DNA from: Lachnospiraceae bacterium
Lineage (GTDB): Bacteria; Bacillota; Clostridia; Lachnospirales; Lachnospiraceae
DNA length: 33,576 nucleotides
Assembly: GCA_017615545.1 (NCBI GenBank)
Contig: JAFZZY010000063.1
Coordinates: 1 to 33,576, forward strand
Direction of reading: 5' to 3'
The notes below the pieces were generated by a model. That model saw only the letters and a program-made list of their open reading frames with translations. It ran no database searches and had not been told where the DNA came from. Positions 8,842 to 18,535 of the stretch are shown here, piece by piece; the first letter of the stretch is position 1, and every line of letters starts with the position of its first letter. The translations under genes and the position numbers were made by a program.

Positions 8842-9651
8842 TTACGCTTTCTTCCCCTGCTCTCTGCAAACGAAGAACAAACGCTCCGCCATATCTGTTG
8901 CTTCCCTCTCGGTACCGTCATCGCTGACCTCATAAATATGTTCCAAACGAAGTCCCGAAGTTTCGATCGCCCGCTTCAGTTCCTCGACGGAAAATGCGGT
9001 TTGCACATGGATCTCTTCCCTGCGGACGTAGTTCTCATCCTCCTCGTCCTCCAAAAGAAACATGGTCAGTCGGTACGTGTTTTTATTCGTCGCCTCATCG
9101 AACTCATTGTCCCAGATGAGCGCCATATCCTCGCGCACATCGGTATAAGTCCGGTTCGCGGCTACATCGCGGTAATAGTGCCACGTCTTTATATCAAAGA
9201 TAAACAGCCCGTCGGGATCCAGGTAGTTATTGACCAGACGGAAAATGCCGGTCAGTTCCTCAAGATCCTCCGCGTAATTCATGGTATCGCCAAGCGATAC
9301 GATCGCACGGACCGTTCCATACAACTCAAACGAGCGCATGTCCTGCTGCAAGAAAAGGACCGGAAGTTTTTGCTCTCCGCTTTCCTCTTCAGCATCCAGA
9401 CACTCATAGTACTTATCTCTCGCTTCTTCCAACATCGATTCGGAAATATCAACACCGATCATGTCGTAGCCGAAGTCGCGCAGGAGCAGCGTCAACGTGC
9501 CCGTACCGCACCCCAGATCGAGCACGAGTTCATTCTCGCCGATCCGGTCCGCGTCAAATCTGCGCTTCACAAAGCGGGACCAGCCCTCATAAGGGATCTC
9601 GTCCATGCAAGCATCATATATATGCGCAAAATCGAAATACGGACTTGACAT
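8842..9651 (-). CDS. Class I SAM-dependent methyltransferase
   Basis: The 269-residue protein has the SAM-binding motif I as VLDLGCGTGTLT at about residue 45, an acidic residue after the next strand (MIGVDISESML) and a later SLGDTMNYA segment that fits motif IV. The first residues (DFAHIYDACM) match the small Firmicutes methyltransferases that begin YdxfAxxYDxxM. The substrate cannot be told from sequence. The start at 9651 follows AGGAGAG. It heads a likely operon with hslO. Confidence 0.88.
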   Translation of the reverse strand: MSSPYFDFAHIYDACMDEIPYEGWSRFVKRRFDADRIGENELVLDLGCGTGTLTLLLRDFGYDMIGVDISESMLEEARDKYYECLDAEEESGEQKLPVLFLQQDMRSFELYGTVRAIVSLGDTMNYAEDLEELTGIFRLVNNYLDPDGLFIFDIKTWHYYRDVAANRTYTDVREDMALIWDNEFDEATNKNTYRLTMFLLEDEEDENYVRREEIHVQTAFSVEELKRAIETSGLRLEHIYEVSDDGTEREATDMAERLFFVCREQGKKA

Positions 9652-9710
9652 TTTTGCTCTCCTGTCGGAAAATATAGAATATAATTCATTCCAACACCAA
9701 AGGAGAAGAA
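9652..9710. promoter_or_regulatory. Compact divergent promoter region
   Basis: Only 59 bp separate the methyltransferase and the small membrane gene. The plus strand has TATAAT (9680-9685) with no good -35 box. The minus strand has TATATT (complement of 9671-9676) 18 bp from TTGGTG (complement of 9695-9700). The two -10 boxes nearly touch, so the two promoters probably compete. Confidence 0.4.
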
Positions 9711-9992
9711 ATGAAAAAATACTCTTTCAAGCAGATCATCGTGATCATTACGATCGCTCTGATCCTGATCTTAAATATATTGGCATTTGCATTTGCCATT
9801 TCGGAAGTGGAAGCCCTGACGAAGTGGGCCTGGATCTGCTTCTTGCTCTCGCTCCTGATCCCGTTCTTCATCTTCTTACATCTTCAGGTTTTGAACATTA
9901 TCCGCAAAACACATGAACGCGATGAAATGAAAGAAGAACTCGCTGAAAAGCAGGCTGAAGAAGCATCCGCAACGGATGACGAGACTACTTGA
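9711..9992 (+). CDS. Small two-helix membrane protein, unknown function
   Basis: This 93-residue protein starts after a clear AAAGGAG site. Residues about 8-31 and 38-63 are membrane helices joined by a short loop (SEVEALTKW). The last 30 residues are charged and acidic, so N- and C-termini are probably both cytoplasmic. No family is recognised. Its stop codon overlaps the 3' end of hemW by 8 bp in tail-to-tail orientation, leaving no room for a separate terminator. Confidence 0.75.
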   Translation: MKKYSFKQIIVIITIALILILNILAFAFAISEVEALTKWAWICFLLSLLIPFFIFLHLQVLNIIRKTHERDEMKEELAEKQAEEASATDDETT

Positions 9993-11148
9993 TGAATTCG
10001 GACATGATCATATTGGACACATCCGCGCCGCGCGGGGTAAGCACATACGCTTCCCGCGGGGCGTATTTTTTTACCATGAGCCCCTGTTCGATAAAACGTT
10101 CAAACATCGCCGGCGGATACACAGTCTCGACGCTCCTTCCGAATTTGTTGCGGAAGTTTTCGCAGTCGATACCCTCCTCCATCATGCGAAGCCCGAGGAA
10201 GCAAAACTCTTCCATCTCGTTCTCCAACGGCACCTGGGTAATGGTCCCCGAGGTCGGGCGGTCCAGATATTCCTGCAGGTCCTTCGTGTTCTCGCTGCGC
10301 ATTCCGGGATCTCCGAAGAAAAAGCCCGACGCGCCGAGACCGATGGCCAGGTAATCCTGCATTCTCCAGTAGCGCATATTATGCCGGGATTCGTACCCCG
10401 GCTTCGCGAAGTTCGAGATCTCGTACCGCGTCATACCCGCCAACTGCGTCCAAGTGTAGAGGATCTCCTCCATCTTCGCGATATCTTCCTCCGAAGGAAG
10501 CGTCGCCTGGCCCGAGTGGTACAGATCGTAAAACGGCGTGCCCTCCTCGATGATCAGCTGGTAAGCGGAAAGATGTTCGGGGGCAATGTACAAAATGTCC
10601 TCCAGACTCTTCGCGAACTCTTCGACCGTCTGTCCGAAGATCCCGTACATCAGGTCGATATTGATATTGGTAAAGCCGGCCTTGCAGGCCGCCTCATAGG
10701 TGGCAAAAATATCCTCGGCCGAATGAATGCGGCCCAGTGTCGTCAGCGTGCGTGCACAGGTCGACTGCGCGCCGATGCTCAGGCGGTTGACACCCGCCTT
10801 GCGGATCATCATGAGTTTCACCGCATCGCCCGCGGAGTTCGGATTGACCTCCATGGTCCATTCATAGTCCTCCGCGATCGTAAAGCAAGACGTGATCGCA
10901 TTGCAGATCTTCTGCAACTGCTCAAATGAAAGCAGGGAAGGCGTGCCTCCCCCGATGTAGACCGTATCCACGATATAACGATCAGAGCAGACCTTAGCCT
11001 GCTCCTTTATGTTATAGACCAATGCTTCGACGTAAGCATCACGGACCTCCTCATCTTCCATGGGAAACGACAGGAAGTCACAATACTTGCACTTCTGTTT
11101 ACAAAATGGTATATGTACATAAATCCCAAGAGATCGTTTCTCGGACAT
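9985..11148 (-). CDS. hemW: Heme chaperone HemW (radical SAM, HemN-like)
   Basis: The 387-residue protein opens with the radical-SAM cluster motif C16-x3-C20-x2-C23 within IPFCKQKCKYCDF. The GGGTPSLL and EVNPNS segments typical of the HemN/HemW group follow. HemW binds heme and a 4Fe-4S cluster and is thought to deliver heme to target proteins; it is often misnamed coproporphyrinogen III oxidase. Position directly behind lepA (3-bp gap) is the usual Firmicutes arrangement and supports HemW over true HemN. No other heme-synthesis gene is present in the window. Confidence 0.93.
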   Translation of the reverse strand: MSEKRSLGIYVHIPFCKQKCKYCDFLSFPMEDEEVRDAYVEALVYNIKEQAKVCSDRYIVDTVYIGGGTPSLLSFEQLQKICNAITSCFTIAEDYEWTMEVNPNSAGDAVKLMMIRKAGVNRLSIGAQSTCARTLTTLGRIHSAEDIFATYEAACKAGFTNINIDLMYGIFGQTVEEFAKSLEDILYIAPEHLSAYQLIIEEGTPFYDLYHSGQATLPSEEDIAKMEEILYTWTQLAGMTRYEISNFAKPGYESRHNMRYWRMQDYLAIGLGASGFFFGDPGMRSENTKDLQEYLDRPTSGTITQVPLENEMEEFCFLGLRMMEEGIDCENFRNKFGRSVETVYPPAMFERFIEQGLMVKKYAPREAYVLTPRGADVSNMIMSEFIK

Positions 11149-11151
11149 AGG

Positions 11152-12963
11152 TCACTCCTCATCCAGCTTCAAGACCGACATAAATGCTTTCTGCGGCACT
11201 TCGACGTTGCCGATCTGGCGCATGCGCTTCTTTCCTTCTTTCTGCTTCTCGAGCAGCTTCCTCTTACGGGAGATATCGCCGCCGTAGCACTTTGCAAGCA
11301 CATCCTTACGCATTGCTTTTACAGTCTCACGGGCAATGATCTTATTGCCCACGGCTGCCTGGATCGGGATCTCAAACAGGTGACGCGGGATCTCGTCCTT
11401 CAGTTTTTCACACATCTTACGGCCGCGCTCGTACGCATTGTCCGCATGGACAATGAATGACAGGGCGTCGACTTCTTCGTGGTTGATCAGAATGTCCAAC
11501 TTCACGAGTTTCGACTCGACATACCCCTTCAACTCATAGTCAAACGATGCATAGCCTTTGGAACGGGACTTCAGCGCATCAAAGAAATCGTAAATGATCT
11601 CGTTGAGCGGCAGTTCGTATTTCAAAAGCGCACGTGTTGTCTCGATATATTCCATGCCGAGGTAGACACCACGGCGATTCTGACACAGTTCCATGATCGG
11701 GCCGATGAACTCGGTCGTCACCATGATCTCCGCCGAAACGATCGGTTCCTCCATGGACAGGATCTCGGAAGGATCCGGGAGGTTCGAAGGATTCGTAAGT
11801 TCGATCTGCGTGCCGTCGGTCTTGTTGACGTGATATACAACGCCGGGCGCCGTCGTCACGAGATCCAGATTGTATTCGCGCTCCAACCGTTCCTGAATGA
11901 TCTCCAGATGCAGAAGGCCCAAAAAGCCGCAACGGAAACCAAAGCCCAGGGCAATGGATGTCTCCGGCTCAAAGAACAGGGATGCGTCGTTTAATTGCAA
12001 TTTCTCCAGCGCATCACGAAGGTCGCCGTACTTCGCGCCATCCGCGGGATACATACCGCAGTAGACCATCGAGTGCACTTTCTTATAGCCCGGCAGCGGT
12101 TCGGGTGCCGGACGGTTCAGTTCGGTGATCGTGTCACCGACCATGGTGTCTTTTACGTTTTTGATGCTGGCAGTAATGTAGCCTACCATGCCGGCCGGAA
12201 GCTCGTCACATTCGATGAAACGACCTGCTCCGAAATAACCGACTTCCACGACATTGGCCGTGGCTCCCGTCGCCATCATCTTGATCGCCATGCCTTTACG
12301 CACCGTACCCTCTTTGATACGGCAGAAAACGATGACACCTTTGTAGGAATCGTAGATCGAGTCAAAGATCAAAGCCTTCAGCGGTGCCTCGGGATCGCCC
12401 TTCGGGGCCGGGATCTTCGCGACCACCTGCTCCAGCACCTCTTCGATGTTGATGCCGTTCTTCGCGCTGATCAGCGGGGCGTCCTGCGCCTCCAGGCCGA
12501 TCACATCCTCGATCTCATGGATGACACGCTCGGGTTCGGCGCTCGGCAGATCGATCTTATTGATGACCGGGAAGACATCGAGGTCATGATCCAGTGCCAG
12601 ATAGACATTGGCCAGCGTCTGTGCTTCGATGCCCTGGGCCGCGTCAACGACCAGGATCGCGCCGTCACAAGCCGCCAGACTGCGTGACACCTCATAGTTG
12701 AAATCGACGTGTCCGGGCGTATCGATCAGATTAAAGATATACTCATTTCCGTCATTTGCCTTATAGATGATGCGGCAGGCCTGCGCTTTGATCGTGATGC
12801 CACGCTCGCGCTCCAGCTCCATGTTGTCCAGGACCTGTGCCTGCATCTCCCGCTGTGTCAGCAGGCCCGTCTTCTCGATGATACGGTCCGCCAGAGTCGA
12901 CTTACCGTGATCGATATGGGCAATGATGCAAAAGTTGCGGATTAACTGTTGATTGATGGACAT
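11152..12963 (-). CDS. lepA: Elongation factor 4 (back-translocating GTPase LepA)
   Basis: The 603-residue protein is full length. G1 is AHIDHGKST at residues 15-23, G3 is DTPGH and G4 is NKIDLP. The LepA-specific C-terminal domain is present, with the run [14 protein letters not shown] close to the end. LepA acts on ribosomes in the cytosol and affects stalled translation and 30S assembly. The start at 12963 follows GGAG. It sits 21 bp behind the LCP gene and 3 bp before hemW, consistent with one transcript. Confidence 0.98.
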   Translation of the reverse strand: MSINQQLIRNFCIIAHIDHGKSTLADRIIEKTGLLTQREMQAQVLDNMELERERGITIKAQACRIIYKANDGNEYIFNLIDTPGHVDFNYEVSRSLAACDGAILVVDAAQGIEAQTLANVYLALDHDLDVFPVINKIDLPSAEPERVIHEIEDVIGLEAQDAPLISAKNGINIEEVLEQVVAKIPAPKGDPEAPLKALIFDSIYDSYKGVIVFCRIKEGTVRKGMAIKMMATGATANVVEVGYFGAGRFIECDELPAGMVGYITASIKNVKDTMVGDTITELNRPAPEPLPGYKKVHSMVYCGMYPADGAKYGDLRDALEKLQLNDASLFFEPETSIALGFGFRCGFLGLLHLEIIQERLEREYNLDLVTTAPGVVYHVNKTDGTQIELTNPSNLPDPSEILSMEEPIVSAEIMVTTEFIGPIMELCQNRRGVYLGMEYIETTRALLKYELPLNEIIYDFFDALKSRSKGYASFDYELKGYVESKLVKLDILINHEEVDALSFIVHADNAYERGRKMCEKLKDEIPRHLFEIPIQAAVGNKIIARETVKAMRKDVLAKCYGGDISRKRKLLEKQKEGKKRMRQIGNVEVPQKAFMSVLKLDEE

Positions 12964-12984
12964 ATATACTCCGTAGTGGTTATT

Positions 12985-14505
12985 TTAGCGACCGTATATG
13001 ATCTGGTTGAGCAGGATACGGTTCTGCGCGATATCGACGGAAAGAACGCTCTTTCCGCTGATGCGGACCGATTTGCCGGTACCATCGGAGGGTACACGGA
13101 ATTCGGCGATATTGTACTTCAAAATGGAAGTGATGCTCCATACCAGATCGTCGAGAACGCTCTGCGGCATATTCGTCGCGATCTTAGGCAGAGCCACATT
13201 CAAGAAACTGTTGAGTTCACCAAGTCCCATACCGCGAAGCTTGTTAGCGACGGTCTGAAGGACGGTACGCTGTCTCTGCGTACGTGCATAGTCGGAACCG
13301 ACATAACGGATACGCGCGTATGCCAGAGCCTGCGGCCCGGTCAGATGATTCATTCCGGCCGTTTCGATCCTGTTCTGCGCCGTCGATGCGGAATTGACAT
13401 GCGGAAGCTCCGCATCAGTCAGATTGATATCGATACCTCCGATCGCGTCGATAATATCCATGAAACTGAAGAAATTCACGCGTGCAAAATAATCGATGTG
13501 AATACCGAAGTTGGCTTCGATCGTCTGCATCAGAAGATTTGCGCCGCCGTACGCATGTGCTGCGTTCAAACGGTTATTTCCGCGTCCCGGGATAGCAACA
13601 TAGCAGTCACGCATCAGGGACGTCAAAATGATCTGCTTGGTATTACGATTGATCGACATGATGATCATCGTATCCGAACGGCCGGCATTCGTATCCTGAC
13701 GACTGTCGATACCGATCAAAAGGATGTTAAGGACGTTTGGATCTGCTCCGACCTGGGGCAATTCTCCGTCACCCGCGCCACCATTGGCCAGGCCTACATT
13801 GGCCGCTTCCTGACGACCAGAGTTATAGATGCCGGAGCTTCCTGCAACCTTTTTTCCGGAGCTCGAGCCCGAGCCCGAACCGGAACTTGAACCGGAACCG
13901 GAGCCGGAACTTCCGGGATTCGCCTGAGGCGTATTATTGCCGGGGTTCGCCGGCTGAGCCGAACCACCCTGCTGGGTATTGTTTCCGGGGTTCACAGCTA
14001 CGACGATCGTACCGACTTCATCGGTTTCCTGAGGAAGGGGATCTGTTTCGGGATCTTCCTCTGTCCAGATTACGGGATCCGTACCCTCATTGGTCGTGGT
14101 AGTATTGTTTTTGTCACCTGAACTTGCGCGCATCTTTTCTTCATACTCACGCATGACCTTCGCCAGCTGATCTTCGATCGCAGCAACTTCTTCACTCGGA
14201 GAGTCGGACTGACTGGGATCATAATCTCCCTCTTCGGATTCCAGAGTCGCATCCGCCGCCAACGTGATATCCGGATGATCCGCGTCGACGATCTGCAGTT
14301 TGTTGTAGTAATGACTCAAGATCAGTTTGTAACTGATGAACAAAGCCAGTACCACGATCGCAAGTGACATCGTAACGATCAAAAAGACCTTCGCCCATAT
14401 AGGCATCTTCTTTTTCTTCGAAGTAGCTTTCGACGCCGCCTTGGCATTCGTTTTATTCACCGGTCTCGCCTGTTTTTTGAGAACCGGTTTTTTCTTTTCA
14501 CTCAT
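12985..14505 (-). CDS. LytR-CpsA-Psr (LCP) family cell-wall glycopolymer transferase
   Basis: The protein has 506 residues: a basic cytoplasmic N-terminus, one membrane helix (about 36-58), a long low-complexity linker (about 90-240) ending in Gly/Ser repeats, and the LCP domain. LCP hallmarks are NILLIGIDSR, AGRSDTMII, LMRDCYV (relatives often have PRD) and RLNAAHAYGG, which carry the Arg and Asp residues that bind the pyrophosphate lipid substrate. LCP enzymes attach wall teichoic acid or polysaccharide to peptidoglycan outside the membrane. The start is supported by AAGGAG. It is the first gene of the likely LCP-lepA-hemW transcript. Confidence 0.93.
   Translation of the reverse strand: MSEKKKPVLKKQARPVNKTNAKAASKATSKKKKMPIWAKVFLIVTMSLAIVVLALFISYKLILSHYYNKLQIVDADHPDITLAADATLESEEGDYDPSQSDSPSEEVAAIEDQLAKVMREYEEKMRASSGDKNNTTTTNEGTDPVIWTEEDPETDPLPQETDEVGTIVVAVNPGNNTQQGGSAQPANPGNNTPQANPGSSGSGSGSSSGSGSGSSSGKKVAGSSGIYNSGRQEAANVGLANGGAGDGELPQVGADPNVLNILLIGIDSRQDTNAGRSDTMIIMSINRNTKQIILTSLMRDCYVAIPGRGNNRLNAAHAYGGANLLMQTIEANFGIHIDYFARVNFFSFMDIIDAIGGIDINLTDAELPHVNSASTAQNRIETAGMNHLTGPQALAYARIRYVGSDYARTQRQRTVLQTVANKLRGMGLGELNSFLNVALPKIATNMPQSVLDDLVWSITSILKYNIAEFRVPSDGTGKSVRISGKSVLSVDIAQNRILLNQIIYGR
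13855..13915 (-). repeat. Gly/Ser-coding low-complexity repeat in the LCP gene
   Basis: Degenerate 6-bp units (GAACCG / GAGCCC-like on the plus strand) code for alternating Gly and Ser in the linker before the LCP domain. The tract is prone to length change by slippage; all changes of 6 bp keep the frame. Confidence 0.6.
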
Positions 14506-14584
14506 TATTCAGACTCCTTCCGTGGCCGCACACACAAAGGCCATACTGTAAAAGTGTCATCGGTCCGCAAAGCAAACCAGTATA

Positions 14585-14613
14585 ATTATACTACAAGCAC
14601 CCTGCAAGCGCAA
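14585..14613 (-). promoter_or_regulatory. Probable promoter of the LCP-lepA-hemW operon
   Basis: On the minus strand TATAAT (14585-14590) lies 17 bp from TTGCGC (14608-14613). The -10 is perfect and the -35 is weak. Confidence 0.55.
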
Positions 14614-14619
14614 GTACCC

Positions 14620-14648
14620 TTGACTTTTTGCGTCTTTTATACTACATT
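14620..14648 (+). promoter_or_regulatory. Probable promoter of the methionine synthase genes
   Basis: TTGACT (14620-14625) and TACATT (14643-14648) are 17 bp apart. Only about 50 nt remain to the ATG at 14704, too short for a cobalamin or SAM riboswitch. Its -35 region abuts the divergent LCP promoter. Confidence 0.6.
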
Positions 14649-14703
14649 AAGTACAAATGAACGGCCTTTATTTCGGCCTATATAACCTTGGGGGAGGTTT
14701 CCT

Positions 14704-15372
14704 ATGCAACTGCCTAAATCCGGTACGATCCTGTACCACCGCGCCGCTTCATCGGATCTGACGATCGACATGACGCAGGCCTATCGATATATGCAGATCG
14801 GAAAATGCGGACCTGACGAAGATCTGAAAGCGCAGATCGATGCTGCTTTGAAAGCCGAGCTCGAAGTCTGTAAGCCGAACGCGATCTACGCCTACTTTCC
14901 ACTCTCGTTCAAAGAGGACGAGAATTCCTGCAAATGTAAGCACTACATGATCAATGCAGGCTTCACCAACATCTGCTCCGACACCCTGTACAAACACATC
15001 AAAGGCTGTGACGGCATCTTTCTTTTTGCCGCGACCATCGGTGTCGGCTGCGACCGCCTGATCCGGCGCGACCGCCTGAAGAGCCAGGCATTGCCCATGA
15101 TCCACCATGGACTGGGCGCCATGCTGGTCGAGGTCTACTGTGATCTGCTGGAGCAGGATATTCAAAAACAATATGGCGGAGAAGGCGTTGCATTTGCCAC
15201 GCGTTACAGTCCGGGATACGGCGATTTCTCGCTCTCCAGCCAGATCGACGTCTTCCGCTTCTTCGGAAAGGCCGCTCGCGATATCGGGCTCACACTAAAC
15301 GATTCGCTGCTGATGCAGCCGTCCAAATCCGTAACCGCCGTCATCGGCGTAAAAACATCGGACAGGGAGTAA
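14704..15372 (+). CDS. Stand-alone methionine synthase activation domain protein
   Basis: The 222-residue protein matches the C-terminal activation domain of cobalamin-dependent methionine synthase. The signature RYSPGYGDFSLSSQ is present at about residue 167, followed by the conserved PSKSVTAVIG. In E. coli MetH this domain binds SAM and helps re-methylate cobalamin after it is oxidised. Here it is a separate gene directly before metH (4-bp gap), whose product lacks the domain, so the two should work as a complex. The start follows a very strong GGGGGAGG site. Confidence 0.93.
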   Translation: MQLPKSGTILYHRAASSDLTIDMTQAYRYMQIGKCGPDEDLKAQIDAALKAELEVCKPNAIYAYFPLSFKEDENSCKCKHYMINAGFTNICSDTLYKHIKGCDGIFLFAATIGVGCDRLIRRDRLKSQALPMIHHGLGAMLVEVYCDLLEQDIQKQYGGEGVAFATRYSPGYGDFSLSSQIDVFRFFGKAARDIGLTLNDSLLMQPSKSVTAVIGVKTSDRE

Positions 15373-15376
15373 ATAT

Positions 15377-17854
15377 ATGTCTCAAATCTCGATCAACGAA
15401 CAACTGAAATCCGGTAAGATGCTCTACTTCGACGGAGGCACCGGATCCATCCTGCAGGAGAACGGTCTCCAGCCCGGCGAACTGCCCGAGCGCTGGAATC
15501 TTTCGCATGCGGATTTCATCCGTAGCCTGCATGAGAACTATTACAAGGCAGGCGCCAACATCGTCAAGACCAACACCTTCGGTCTGAACTGCCTGAAGTT
15601 CTCCGAGGATGAACTCACACAGATCGTAAATGCCGCTTTGGACAATGCGAACGCCGCCCGCGAAAAGGTCGAGGCTTCCGGCCACGCATTTGCAAAAGCG
15701 CCCCACTATATCGCGCTCGACATCGGCCCGACCGGCAAACTCTTAAAGCCGCTCGGCGACCTGGCATTCGAGGACGCGGTGGATGTATTCAAAAGCATCC
15801 TGAAGCCCGCTACTGCTCATGGGGGCTTCGATCTCGTGCTGATCGAGACCATGAACGACGTTTATGAGGCGAAGGCAGCCATGCTCGCCGCAAAAGAAAC
15901 GACGGACGTCCCGATCTTCATCACGACTGTATATGACGAAAGCGCGAAACTTCTGACCGGTGCTGACCCGGAAACTTGTGTCGCTCTGTTTGAGGGACTT
16001 GGAGCCGCTGCCGTCGGCCTGAACTGTTCGCTCGGTCCGCGCCAGATGGCGCCCATCGTGCCGCGTCTGGTCGCAGCTGCAAGCATTCCCGTTATCGTTA
16101 ACCCGAATGCCGGTCTGCCGCGTTCTGAAAACGGCAAGACCGTCTACGACGTAGACCCGGATGATTTCGCCGAGTGCATGGTAGAGATCGCGAAGTCCGG
16201 CGCGAATATCATCGGCGGATGCTGCGGTACGACCCCCGCACACATTGCCCGTATGGTCGAAATGACGAAGGACATCCCTTCCGTCTATCCCGAACCGAAA
16301 AACCTGACCGTGATCACATCCTACACCCATCCGGTGTATTTCAAAGAGCGCCCCGTACTGATCGGCGAGCGCATCAATCCGACCGGTAAGAAGCGCTTCA
16401 AGCAGGCGCTGCGTGATCACGACCTTGACTATATCATGCAGGAAGGTCTGACCCAGCAGGAGAACCACGCGCATGTGCTCGACGTCAACGTCGGCCTGCC
16501 CGAGATCGACGAACCCAGTCTGCTTTGTGACGTTGTCACCGAGCTGCAGGGTGTCCTGGACCTGCCGCTGCAGATCGATACGACCGACCCCGTGGCCCTG
16601 GAGCGCGCCCTGCGCCTTTACAATGGTAAAGCCCTGATCAACTCGGTCAATGGTAAACAAGAGATCATGGATACCGTCTTCCCCATCGTTAAGAAGTACG
16701 GCGGCGTTGTCGTTGCTCTTCTGCTCGACGAGGGCGGCATCCCCGAGACCTGTGAGGAGCGTCTGAAGATCGCTGAGAAACTCTACGCCGAAGCTGAAAA
16801 ATACGGGCTGAAGAAAAGCGATCTCCTGATCGATTCGCTTGCGATGTCCGTTGCCAGTGATGATGTCGCCGGGCGCGAGACCCTGAAGACCGTAGCCGCG
16901 ATCACCGAGCGTTACCATGGCAAGACCATCCTCGGTGTTTCAAACATTTCCTTCGGTCTTCCGCACCGTGAGATCGTCACCGCCGCTTTCTTCCAGATGG
17001 CGATGCAGGCCGGCCTCTCCGCTGCGATCATCAACCCGAATTCCATCGACATCCAGAAAGCTTACGCTTGTCACTGCATGCTCTCCGGGTGCGATCCGAA
17101 GTGCATGGACTATATTACATTTGCCACGGAAAATGAAGACCGCCTGACGGCCGGTCCTGCAACCGCGTCAACCGGCTCGGGCGCAGCTTCCAAAGCCGGC
17201 AGCGGCATGGCCAATGATACGATCGAGTTCTTCATCACGAAGGGCCTGGCGGAACCGGCCGCTGAGAAGACCAAAGCCATGCTGAACGAAGGCATCGACC
17301 CGATGGTCATCATCAACGACCACCTGATCAACGCGCTGAACTATGTCGGAAAGCGTTTTGAAGAGAAGACACTCTTCCTGCCCCAGCTTCTGATGAGCGC
17401 GAGTGCCTGCTCTTCCGCATTCGACGTGATCAAGACCTACATGATCAACAGCGGTAAGCAACAACAGAAAAAATGCAAAGTCATCCTGGCGACCGTCAAG
17501 GGCGACATCCACGATATCGGCAAGAACATCGTAAAGACCTTGCTGGAAAACTACGGCTTCGATGTCATTGACCTCGGAAAGGACGTTCCGCCCGAGACTG
17601 TTGTCGAGAGTTGCATCGAGCACCACGCTCCGCTCGTCGGTCTCTCCGCTCTTATGACCACGACCGTTCCTTCGATGGCCGAGACCATCAAGCAGCTCCG
17701 CGAGAAAGCGCCCTGGGCGAAAGCCGTTGTCGGCGGTGCCGTCCTCACGCAGGAATATGCGGACCAGATCGGCGCGGATAAATACTGCAAAGACGCCATG
17801 GAGACCGTCGGTTATGCGACCGAAGTCCACGAGGCATGGATCAAAGAAAACTGA
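15377..17854 (+). CDS. metH: Cobalamin-dependent methionine synthase lacking the activation domain
   Basis: The 825-residue enzyme methylates homocysteine using methyl-tetrahydrofolate and cobalamin. Domains in order are: homocysteine domain with zinc ligands in GLNCSLGP (about 214) and GGCCGTTP (about 280); pterin-binding domain from about 318 (LIGERINPTGKKRF); helical cap (about 610-690); B12-binding domain with the cobalt-ligand His in GDIHDIGKN (about 710). It ends after the B12 domain, so the SAM-binding activation module is supplied by the gene upstream. AGGGAG precedes the start and overlaps the stop region of that gene. Confidence 0.97.
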   Translation: MSQISINEQLKSGKMLYFDGGTGSILQENGLQPGELPERWNLSHADFIRSLHENYYKAGANIVKTNTFGLNCLKFSEDELTQIVNAALDNANAAREKVEASGHAFAKAPHYIALDIGPTGKLLKPLGDLAFEDAVDVFKSILKPATAHGGFDLVLIETMNDVYEAKAAMLAAKETTDVPIFITTVYDESAKLLTGADPETCVALFEGLGAAAVGLNCSLGPRQMAPIVPRLVAAASIPVIVNPNAGLPRSENGKTVYDVDPDDFAECMVEIAKSGANIIGGCCGTTPAHIARMVEMTKDIPSVYPEPKNLTVITSYTHPVYFKERPVLIGERINPTGKKRFKQALRDHDLDYIMQEGLTQQENHAHVLDVNVGLPEIDEPSLLCDVVTELQGVLDLPLQIDTTDPVALERALRLYNGKALINSVNGKQEIMDTVFPIVKKYGGVVVALLLDEGGIPETCEERLKIAEKLYAEAEKYGLKKSDLLIDSLAMSVASDDVAGRETLKTVAAITERYHGKTILGVSNISFGLPHREIVTAAFFQMAMQAGLSAAIINPNSIDIQKAYACHCMLSGCDPKCMDYITFATENEDRLTAGPATASTGSGAASKAGSGMANDTIEFFITKGLAEPAAEKTKAMLNEGIDPMVIINDHLINALNYVGKRFEEKTLFLPQLLMSASACSSAFDVIKTYMINSGKQQQKKCKVILATVKGDIHDIGKNIVKTLLENYGFDVIDLGKDVPPETVVESCIEHHAPLVGLSALMTTTVPSMAETIKQLREKAPWAKAVVGGAVLTQEYADQIGADKYCKDAMETVGYATEVHEAWIKEN

Positions 17855-17876
17855 TCCGAATATCATAGCATAAAAA

Positions 17877-17912
17877 ACGGTACAGGCCGCGATCGGTCTG
17901 TACCGTATATTT
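17877..17912. terminator. Bidirectional intrinsic terminator
   Basis: A 12-bp stem with one G-U pair (17877-17888 with 17895-17906, loop GCGATC) is followed by ATATTTT on the plus strand. A run of six A before it gives a U-run on the minus strand. It serves the converging metH and rhomboid genes. Confidence 0.85.
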
Positions 17913-17930
17913 TCGTATCTAAAAGGGTTA

Positions 17931-18518
17931 CTACTTTTTCTTAGTTCCGAGCGAATAAAATCCGAAGAAACTACCGAATGCGCCGCCGATGATATGAGAC
18001 AATTCAGAGATGTTATTATTATCCATCATACCAACGATCTCACGTCCCAGATAAAGAACCACGATAACGATAAAGGAGATCGGAATCTCACCCTTTTCAA
18101 CTGCTACAACGCTGGAAAGAAGGATGAACATGAACACGATACCGCTCGCGCCACACAGACTCGTGTGCGGGAAAAAGACAGAGTTAATGATCGCTGTAAA
18201 TACAGCCGTGACCACGATCATAAACAGCATTTGTTTGCTTCCGTACTTTTCTTCGAGAATAGGTCCGAGAAGCAGGAACAAAAGCATATTGTTAAAATAA
18301 TGCCCCCAGTCATGATGTCCGAGCACATGACCGAATGCGCGAACGTACGTCAACGGATCCAGCAAGGTGTGACGATACGTCGTAAAGTACAAGCGATTCG
18401 GCGTTCCACCAAACGCCTGATTCAAAAAGAATGCACCCAATGCGATCAACGCGAACGTCAAAACAACCGGAGCGTTATACTTAAACCGAATTACAAAACC
18501 TTTTGATTTACCAGCCAT
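17931..18518 (-). CDS. Rhomboid-family intramembrane serine protease
   Basis: The 195-residue protein has about six membrane segments. The catalytic pair is present: Ser in CGASGIVF (about residue 124) and His in LSHIIGGAFG (about 173). The HxxxN-type motif appears as HYFNNMLLFLLLGPILE before it. Rhomboids cut membrane proteins within the bilayer; the substrate here is unknown. The start follows GGAGGAG. The gene lies 17 bp behind the AraC-type regulator and is likely co-transcribed with it. Confidence 0.9.
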   Translation of the reverse strand: MAGKSKGFVIRFKYNAPVVLTFALIALGAFFLNQAFGGTPNRLYFTTYRHTLLDPLTYVRAFGHVLGHHDWGHYFNNMLLFLLLGPILEEKYGSKQMLFMIVVTAVFTAIINSVFFPHTSLCGASGIVFMFILLSSVVAVEKGEIPISFIVIVVLYLGREIVGMMDNNNISELSHIIGGAFGSFFGFYSLGTKKK

Positions 18519-18535
18519 TTTTTTCTCCTCCCTGC

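Noticed and set aside
9645..9685. TTGACA (9645-9650) as -35 for the small membrane gene with TATAAT (9680-9685)
   Set aside because: The spacing is 29 bp, far from 17, and the hexamer overlaps the start of the methyltransferase gene.
9976..12945. Long plus-strand open frames opposite hemW and lepA
   Set aside because: The minus strand carries unmistakable HemW and LepA motifs; the plus-strand proteins have no family features.
14649..14703. Cobalamin or SAM riboswitch ahead of the methionine synthase genes
   Set aside because: Only about 50 nt separate the promoter and the start codon, and no conserved riboswitch core is present.
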